DNA of 64,000 bases. Source: Gymnothorax reevesii. Taxonomy: Eukaryota > Chordata > Actinopteri > Anguilliformes > Muraenidae. Under the pieces are notes generated by a model. That model worked only from the letters and a program-made list of their open reading frames with translations. It had not been told where the DNA came from and ran no database searches. Positions 56,654-64,000 of this stretch are shown in pieces. Made by a program: the position numbers and the translations under genes. The stretch's first letter is position 1; the number at the start of each line of letters is the position of its first letter. Location of the stretch: assembly GCA_029721435.1 (NCBI GenBank), contig CM056576.1, forward strand, positions 115,114,666-115,178,665, read 5' to 3'.

Positions 56654-58095
56654 TATAAAACAAAATTCGCAATCCCAGTAATTAGCCAGACAGAGTTCAA
56701 AACCAGGCAGGCAGAATACAGTACACAATCACGAGGCAAACTGGTAGACAGAGATTACAGGAGCTCTTGATCTGGCAGGCAAAAGTCAGAAACAGGACAG
56801 ATACCAAGATGCTGATTTACACACTACAATGGCCAAATCAGCCGAGCAGTGTATCCAAAGCAATCAATGGTAACCTCCCACCAAGACCCAGGTGATTGTG
56901 AACTTGGCAGTCATGTGACTGCACAGTATAAGACATAGTCATCGTCATATACTGGCTAATACACTGTACGCTACCTTGCAGAATAGAACTTCATTTCTTT
57001 ATATTAGTTTTCTAAATGACGGATCCAGTATACACAACTACACACTGTGCACGATGCATTGGCCCACAGCATAAATCTAAATCCAGGACAAAAATCTTTC
57101 AAAATTTTTCTATAATTTTTTAATTTTCTCACAAAAAAACCTTAAAAAGAGATTTTCTTGTGAACGCTCTACAGCCCACATAAGTGCACCGATTCTTTTC
57201 AAATTTTGCAGGGACATGTATTATGGTAAGTTCACGACACCTATTGATTTTGGGTACTCTGGGACCATCTGGGCCCAACTGGGGGGCCTTCGGGGGATAC
57301 ATGTATTCGGTTGCCGAGTGCTCTAGTTGAAACCATATTAAAGCCCATATCCAAAATTTTTGTTTCTTTGAATAAACACTAATTCTTTTACATACAGTCA
57401 TTCTGTGGCTATACAAAGGAAAAGCCATTGTAGAACAATTATAATAGCAGAATAATAGTCAAGCATTTAATATGGACTTATTAATTAATTAATTCATTCA
57501 TTCATTCATTTACTTTTGCTGCAATGCAAATTAAAATTTCATTGTTTCAGTCTGCAATTGTTTAAATGCGTCTAGCAATACTAGGCTATAAGTCAGGCTT
57601 AGCTCACAATCTAGCTAGCTAGCCAAATATGAGCTCTTAGCAATTGGTAACAGCCTACACCTGCTAAATGATACACCTCCGCAGTTTTTTGTAAATACTT
57701 CTCATGAACTGTTAACACTTTTCTTTTTTCCCTCACTGTTTTTATTTTATTTATTTATTTATTATTTTTTTGAGTGCATGAATATTTGGAAGCCACGATG
57801 GTTCAACCCTACACTTTTCCCTCTCTCATCTTTTCAAAAGCTGATTGTGACAGATTGCTGAAAAGGGCAGGGTGTTTGTAATTTTTAATCTTGAGGGACA
57901 GCTGCTGGGCTAAAACCGTTTATGGGGAAGACTTGGGAGTTTTATTGGCATGTATAGGCTGACTGCAGCTGTGTGCATATTATTAATACGACCGGCCTAT
58001 GTTATAGTCTTATAGTCTCCTGTTTAAAAAGCTTTTTGTTGTCAAGTACTAAATGTGGCATTTTTTCCAACTTGGTATTTTTATATATTTGGAGG
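56654..58095. other. D5-to-E3 intergenic region
   Basis: Paralogous to 40970-42480 and 26400-27240. No gene. Confidence 0.5.
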
Positions 58096-59546
58096 GAGGC
58101 TAATTCTGGGCCTCCCTCTGGTCTGGGCTCGGGGCAATGTCTCCGGCTGCCACAACCCTGCAACAGCAATGGCCTTAATGTACACCCTGCATGGATTTGA
58201 TATTTTTCTCAATTGCACAAACGAGTAGACACTTTACACATCTATTTCTAACGACATGTGCGTCGGACTAGGATAAACAGTTCGAAGGAAAACAAAGGAC
58301 TCCTTTGTTTCCTTTGAAATATTTTTCTCAATGACATCAATACACCAACAGTTTTTCAATCAATATAATAAATAATGTGATAAGTAGAATTCTTTTTTAA
58401 TATCTATGTAACAACCTTAACGAATGTAAGCAACATCGATTATATGTGCACTTTCCTCTTGGGCGTACTGTTACATACACCTACATATCACTTTTTTTTT
58501 TCTCTTTTTATTTATATTAAGTTTGAACTTGATTACTGGCACCTATTGCGCCTGCAGTGCAGTTGACGCTTCCTCAGTAGGGGTGGGGCTACCTTCAGAT
58601 ATGAAAGAGAGTGGGGAGTTCAAACGGTGGTGAGGCGATGGCAGAAAGTCGGGTTGTGGTGAGATGCTGCAACAGAAATTGGGATGAATAAATAATTAAG
58701 ACGGTGTTGGGGCGATCTCCGGGGAGGGAGTTTGTTTTATCCTCAGGCCTGATCAGCCTGTAGGGAGGCAGGTCAGGGTGGCTCTCTGACAAGTAGGTTT
58801 TTTGTTTGTTTGCCACTTGGCCACCTGTAAACCACGCCGGGAGAAGCGACTGAGCCATCTCATCTCTCATCTGCACAAATCACTGTTTTGGGACTGAGGT
58901 TATCTCAATTTGCCGCTTGGCTATTTTCAGAAAAAGGGAAAAAATATAAATAAAAGATTAATCAAACAAAACTGAACAAAGCCCAAGACCAAGAGGGGAA
59001 TTTCATCATGCGAGCTGTTTGCTGCGGGCACGACGTATCCTCAGAAGACGGCTTTTCCTCCGGGGAGAAAAGGAAAGCCTCGCCTCTCTGAGGGGGTTTG
59101 TCAGGTGCCAGTGTATGTTTAAATTGTATTTTTTTCCCTCTTCTCCCTCCGTGCATTCACTCGCCGACACACACACTCATACACATCGCTATTAGTTTTT
59201 TTTTTTTTGTGTTAGTACCCTGCGTTCTGTACTTCAGTTTTTACGAGCATGGAGAGCAGTGGGTTAGTAACAGTACACCGAAGATCCAGCATCATTGGGT
59301 GGCGGTATTTCTGTTGATGTTGAGCATGTCACCTTTGACTGATCATTGCTCTTCACATCAGACCTACCTACCCCGATTGCATAACAAGTGCTCATGTTTA
59401 TATTTACATAGAATCACTCTCATTGATGGATTGAGCATAAGTTTGCAATGGTACTTGTGTATATTGAATATGACAGGGAAAATCAGGCCCATCATATCTA
59501 TGCCACAATGGAATTGCATCATCATTATTTTTACCCCTCTAATGTG
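58096..59546. mobile_element. about 1.45-kb insertion of unknown type
   Basis: Cassette one passes from TTTGGAGTAT to ATTCAGTACAAAGTCAGG (27230-27245); cassette three opens at the same point and resumes at ATTCGGTACAAAGTCAGG (59551). The inserted DNA is richer in GC (58560-59110), has no terminal repeat I can see and no recognisable protein. Whether it is one insertion or several is unclear. Confidence 0.6.
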
Positions 59547-59681
59547 AGACATTCGGTACAAAGTCAGGTTGCAGGTGCATTGGACTGGGACCAAATATAT
59601 ACACAACACATTGAGAGCCATTTCCTGTTGAGGCTTTCAAGGTCTGATTAAAAACATCTTCAAAGCTCTGGAATCCAAGCA

Positions 59682-59719
59682 GGTTTTTGTATGAGAGTTG
59701 GCATTAATACATCACTGTG
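59682..59719 (-). other. RSS of E3
   Basis: Consensus heptamer (59713-59719) and nonamer (59682-59690), spacer 22. Confidence 0.95.
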
Positions 59720-60148
59720 ATACGCCACAGAGCGCAGTAATACAATGCAGTGTCTTCTGGAATAAGGTTTGAAATGGTCAAAACAGTTTTGCCGTTGGAT
59801 GTGTCAGCAGTTGCATCAAATCGTTCTTTGGCAAAATCTGATGTGCTTGTGTAGCCCCCCCTGACCAGTATGTACTGAAGACCTGATCCAGGGTGCAGAC
59901 GGTACCAGAAGAAATAGTAGCTATAGGCTGAGCTGCCCATCGTGAAGGTGCAATCCATTGAAACTTTGTCTCCCTCTGTTTTACTTTGTTCTTTAACTTC
60001 TCCCCTTGAAATGCCTGAAAAATGAAAACATGAAATAAGTAATCTCAACAAATATCTGTAACAAGAACAAACCAGTATCTTCCAATGGGTTAATTAAAGA
60101 AAACTTACGGAAGCTGAGAGCGAACACCAGCCCTGCTAAAAGTTGCAT
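59720..60148 (-). CDS. T-cell receptor V segment E3
   Basis: Leader exon 60109-60148 (MQLLAGLVFALSF plus one base, donor GTAAGT); V exon 59720-60014: RGEVKEQSKTEGDKVS, MDCTFTMGSSAYSYYFFWYR, GLQYILVRGGYTSTSDFAKE, GKTVLTISNLIPEDTALYYC, ALWR. Very close to E2 (a few changes: WYRL for WYRQ, GGYT for GSYT, DFAK for DLAK). WYRL again alters the conserved Gln. The box ATGGGAGGGG lies at 60232-60241. Intact with a good RSS. Confidence 0.93.
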
Positions 60149-60249
60149 CTTGCTGTTTGGTATGTGTTGTGAATATTAGAGGGAAGAGGACCCGGGGCAG
60201 ATTATATACCTCATTTTATCTGTGTAGAAAAATGGGAGGGGCCACAGTG

Positions 60250-61974
60250 CTCTGGTTAGAAATGAAAAGAAAGTAAAGCTATGGCATGTATCCTTTATAG
60301 ATGAAACAGATTTTGTGGTGCTCTTTCATTTATCCACGTAGGACCAATGTAATGTGCTCTTACATAATGAAACCTAACTCTTTTCTAAAACTGCCCCTCA
60401 TTAACCATTCAAGATCCCAAATGTCTATTTTACCAGGTTCATTACAATTTCTAAAAAGAGTTTCCCCAAAGTAATGCTCTCATAACTTTGCATTTACATG
60501 AAGGAGTTTCTTTGAAAATGAGAAGATTCGATGCAATATTTTAAAGCTTTAACCTAAGGATATGAAGACTAGAAAAAGGTTATCCTACCACCAGTAATCG
60601 AAGAGGAAGAGGGAATTCTTCTTCTTCTTCTATGATGTTTATTGGCAGTTCACAAAGCAGCTTATACCCTTCATGTATTTCAGCGAAAAGAAACTGAAGC
60701 AAAGAAACTCCTTATTAGAAAAAGCATAATGCCTGAGTGACGAAAATATATAAATACAAACCAAAATGAAGCTGCATTGGTGAGGATTGAGTTTGATTTT
60801 GACAAGCAGTTGAGCAGATTCACTTCATCCGAAGTTGTGAGCATGCGGAGTAATTATGACACTGCTAAGGCATTACCCAACCTCCATAACTATGAAGCCA
60901 AATGTGGAGAGTAGCTTGGCTTAGTCGGGGCATCCCTGGACAAAAAAAAAATGTGCATGTACAAAAATGTTTTCTTAAATGTGCATGTACTCTTCTGCTC
61001 AATTTGGCCTCCACAGATGCGCAAGTTGCCTATGATGAGTGCACTAATACAGCTTCAGACCATGAGAGATGCTGGCTATTGGAAAAGTTGCTGATAACAA
61101 TCGGGCAATTAGGATGATCCTTCTCTTCTTTGGCCCTGAGAACATGCCCTCCATTATTTCCAGAAACTATTTTAAAGGTGGACTTATTAGACACAGCAGT
61201 CATTTACACTTCCCCGTCAATCCATTTCAGATGAGCTTGAGCAGAGAGAAGTTGGTAATGCCTGTGGATGGGGTTTAATGGCTTCCTTTTTTTATTTGAT
61301 TGGTAGTCTTCAATCCCATTTGATGAATTCGTAACTAAATGATTTCACTTTTTTTTTTTTTTTCTATCCCGCCACCACCCCCACCACCCACTAAATGATT
61401 TCACTTACTCAGGTCAGCCTTCGGAGACCATGTGGTTTTGAGCCCTTGTGGTTACGTCCATAACAGAAGAATTTTGGTTCATAATTCAGTGTTTTCTGAG
61501 GGCTCGAAGGACATGCACATTCAATGTTAGTATTCAGCCTTGTCTTTTACGCTCAAAGATTGCTCTGCTTTCAACAGATTCTCAGCGTCCTTTCACGTAA
61601 AAATTAAGGACTGCCCAAAGTGCGATCCCAAAACTCCATGTATCACACTATGAGAAAGTAGTTTTTTAAAATAGTAAACTATTAGCTTTCGCAGCTCTTG
61701 GCGTTGTGGCAAAACGATCATGTCTACTGTCTGCTTGTTTTATATCCAATCATAATTGAATCCCTTCTTACCTCTTGACCTGCTTACCTATGGAATGTTC
61801 CAAATGAGTGTTTTTCTGAAGATCCCACAACTTCTCCAATCTTCCCATTCCCCTGTCCAAATTGTTTTGAAATGTGTTGCTGGCAGCAAATTTGGAGTTC
61901 ATGAATTCTTATACAAATCATTACAGTTTATACAGAGAGACATTTTCCCCTTGCGCTGCCTTCAACTAAATGCA
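60250..61974. other. E3-to-F2 intergenic region
   Basis: Paralogous to 43170-44820; includes the small retroposed fragment at 61350. No gene. Confidence 0.5.
61350..61389 (-). mobile_element. 40-bp retroposed fragment with poly(A) and 16-bp TSD
   Basis: ACTAAATGATTTCACT occurs at 61334-61349 and 61390-61405; cassette two has it once (about 44237). Between lie a T-run and CTATCCCGCCACCACCC, which on the minus strand is a G-rich stub followed by poly(A). Confidence 0.85.
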
Positions 61975-62452
61975 GGCTGTGATGGCTGGTGTTTCGAGAC
62001 GCCAAAAGCAGCAGCCGAAACAAAAGGAAGTCCAGCAAAACGGACAAAGATGTAGTCCGGAAACAAAAGGTAGCTCGACAAAAAAGCGAGCTCGACAGAA
62101 TGAAATAAAAGGGAAAAATCCCAGAATCCGAGAAGAAAAGATATAGCACCAGACGGTTCCCAGAAAGAGGAAGAAAAGAGAGAAAGATTCCCTTGATAAC
62201 CAGCACTTTCCTCTTAGCAGGTAATTCCTCAAACAATTCTCCAGCTAGAGACCTTACCGGCTATTGTGCATAGTAACACTGACACTCTAGCAAAGGCGGA
62301 GAGGCAGAACTTGGGTTTAAATAGAGTCCGGGCGCCGCCCACAATTAATGCCAGCTGGCCAAAGAATCTGATTGTAGGCAAAAGGATATGGTCCTGCACA
62401 AGAGAAACAAAGAAAGCTCGCCAGCCTCCAAAAACCATGACACAAGCAAAGA
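61975..62452. mobile_element. second copy of the about 480-bp F-flank insertion
   Basis: Same insertion point and sequence as 44822-45300; inherited by duplication. Confidence 0.65.
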
Positions 62453-62563
62453 ATAATTTACAAATTAATTCATTTAATTTTTATTTGCTATTTACATACC
62501 TTCCCAATTATTGTGGAAATGAGGTAACAGAACCACATGACACAGGGCTCAATAGAGGAAAGA

Positions 62564-62602
62564 GGTTTTGGTATGAGGTGAGAATCAGACTTACACAGTG
62601 TG
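62564..62602 (-). other. RSS of F2
   Basis: Heptamer CACACTG (62596-62602), spacer 23, nonamer ACCAAAACC (62564-62572), as in F1. Confidence 0.85.
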
Positions 62603-63125
62603 GGCCTCAGAGCACAGTAGTATGTGGCAGAGTCAGACAGCACAGCTGCTGCTATCTTCAGATTAAAGGTCTTGTTTGATTTGTCATGATGAGCAGTGAG
62701 TCCTTCCTTGTATCCATTTCCACGGGACTTATAATTACTGAGTATGAGCTCTGGTGACCTTTTCTCCCTCTGGACGTACCAGAAGAGAGTAGGAGCAGTG
62801 TAGCTAGTTTCAAACTGACAGTTCAATGATGCCTCCTCATTTTCTGTTAGTAATATGGATGTCTGATTTTGTGAAACTGAGTCACCTTGGGTGATACCTG
62901 AAAAAAACAAACAAACAAAAAAACAGAAGAACATGGTGACTAGGTTAAAAATAAGCATTTGTGTCTTATAACTAAAATGACCAAAAAAGCATTCTATTGA
63001 TACAAGAAGGTAATTTACTTCAATAAACACATTTATTCTAATTTGCCAGATCTGACCAGTAGACAGAACTAAATGAAATGCCTACCAACATGACAGAGTA
63101 AAATGCCACAGAGTAAAATAAGCAT
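62603..63125 (-). CDS. T-cell receptor V segment F2
   Basis: Leader exon 63086-63125 encodes MLILLCGILLCHV plus one base; donor is GTAGGC, weaker than GTAAGC in F1. V exon 62603-62897: GITQGDSVSQNQTSILLTEN, SLNCQFETSYTAPT, LFWYVQREKRSPELILSNYK, GLTAHHDKSNKTFNLKIAAA, DSATYYCALRP. Differs from F1 in CDR1 (SYTAPT/SSAAPT) and CDR2 (NYKSRG/NYNARG). Coding intact; splicing efficiency of the altered donor is uncertain. Confidence 0.92.
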
Positions 63126-63933
63126 TTCTGTTCGTAGTCTGAGTGATGAAGTCCCTGTATACGTCCTCACTCTCAGTGATATTTAAAGCACAGTGCTGCA
63201 GAGTTCTCTTCCTGTAGCTCCTGTATTACCCGCCCCCAAGGATCAGGGATGTGACATCTGCAGCCTCTGGTGGTCACAGCAGCTCATTCATCATGCTCTC
63301 TTTTGCAGTCATTATTCTGTAATAATGCTTTGGTACTTTCTGTGAGATTACTGTCTGCAAAATATTTCCAATCACACTTATGGAATTACCATTGCTTATC
63401 ATAACGCTTATGTTGTCTATCCAGATCAATATCAGAGGCCAGGCTGTTTGAGAGAGAACTGTATAGTAAAGTGATAGTGACATCTTGTGGCCATCTGAAG
63501 ACACTGTACCAAGATAGCTGCTTCAATGAATTTCTGAAAACTGTCATTCACTTTAACCCTCACACAAAACTCAAAGAACGAGAACAAAAAAAAAAAAATC
63601 AAAATTAATCATATCTTTCTATAAGTGACTGCATTCTTCCATAACACTGAATGACAGTCACAGAGACACAGAGATTCCTAAAATAGAATTCATTGAGAAT
63701 CAGCTCTTGTAGCTCTTGTCCACACATGGTGGGTAAGGACAAGATTTCAAACCAGGAAAATGTTCTGTAAATGGACAATGCATCCTGCTCCGAACTTATG
63801 CAGTAAGACCATGAGTATGACCTGCGCTTGTTGGCCGAAATGGGAATGCCAATATTAACCCAACTATTTGGGGCGTTGCTCGCGCCAGTTATTGTGACAG
63901 ACAGCTCAAGACATTGCCTCATTCTTATAGACC
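63126..63933. other. F2 upstream region
   Basis: Paralogous to 45977-46800, including GGATGTGACATCTGCAGCCT upstream of the leader. No gene. Confidence 0.5.
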
Positions 63934-64000
63934 AGGGGTTAGCAATCACGGTCCTGGAGGGCCGGTGTGTATGCAGGTTTTTATTCCTATCAATTACCCT
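63934..64000. mobile_element. left end of a hAT-like repeat, cut by window end
   Basis: Cassette similarity stops exactly at CTTATAGAC; new sequence begins CAGGGGTTAGCAATCACGG, then GTCCTGGAGGGCCGG, a CAGGGGT hAT-type terminus common in fish. Confidence 0.65.

Noticed and set aside
43970..61278. Conserved 69-codon frame in two cassettes as a small gene
   Set aside because: Conservation is explained by recent duplication; flanking non-coding DNA is equally conserved.
1..64000. CRISPR array, bacterial operons, tRNA or rRNA genes
   Set aside because: No regular spacer repeats, no such genes seen; gene structure is split and vertebrate. The tRNA-like match at 56584 is a SINE head.
1..64000. NITR or other non-rearranging Ig-like receptor genes
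   Set aside because: Intact segments end at a heptamer-spacer-nonamer signal and lack J-like, transmembrane and cytoplasmic exons.

Overview
The window is a piece of a vertebrate, almost certainly teleost, T-cell receptor alpha/delta-type variable (V) gene array. Eighteen V segments can be recognised, all on the minus strand, plus the 3' flank of a nineteenth that is gone. Each intact segment has a short leader exon starting ATG, a GT..AG intron, a V exon with the conserved Cys, Trp-Tyr and YYC/YHC residues, and directly after it a recombination signal sequence (RSS; heptamer, 22-23 bp spacer, A-rich nonamer). No J, D or constant exon was seen. The CAL/CAM(W/Q/E/R) germline ends, the teleost repeats and the dense DNA transposon load support a ray-finned fish. 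TRAV versus TRDV cannot be decided from V segments alone.

The segments fall into six families, labelled A-F here. Family A: 3.1, 11.0, 47.9 kb. B: 4.0, 12.3 kb. C: 15.9, 32.9, 53.7 kb. D: 18.0, 23.7, 40.2, 50.4, 55.5 kb. E: 27.4, 42.5, 59.7 kb. F: 45.5, 62.6 kb and a ghost at 29.1 kb. Fourteen have intact exons and a plausible RSS. A1, A2 and C1 are pseudogenes. E2 has intact exons but has lost its RSS.

Layout: 1-2.7 kb is transposon relics (Ty3/Gypsy, a Harbinger-like MITE). 2.8-4.8 kb holds A1-B1, 4.8-10.6 kb is mostly transposon debris, and 10.75-13.5 kb holds A2-B2. From 13.5 kb a C-D-E-F cassette occurs three times: 13.5-30.6 kb, 30.6-46.9 kb, and about 53.4 kb to the window end. A3 and D4 lie between cassettes two and three. 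Later insertions, read against paralogous empty sites, give relative ages: hAT MITEs, an endogenous retrovirus fragment, Tc1 relics, SINEs with 11-bp target duplications, and several foldback elements. Some changed the V genes: an intronic MITE in C2, a MITE 19 bp beyond the D1 RSS, deletions removing the E2 RSS and the F ghost, and a tandem duplication that made a possible 24-nt micro-exon in E2.

Together the V segments would be alternative substrates for RAG recombination to J segments outside the window. Families A, C and D share a GGGAGGAG-type promoter box upstream of the leader; B and E carry it in the opposite orientation. Family A also has a perfect immunoglobulin-type octamer.
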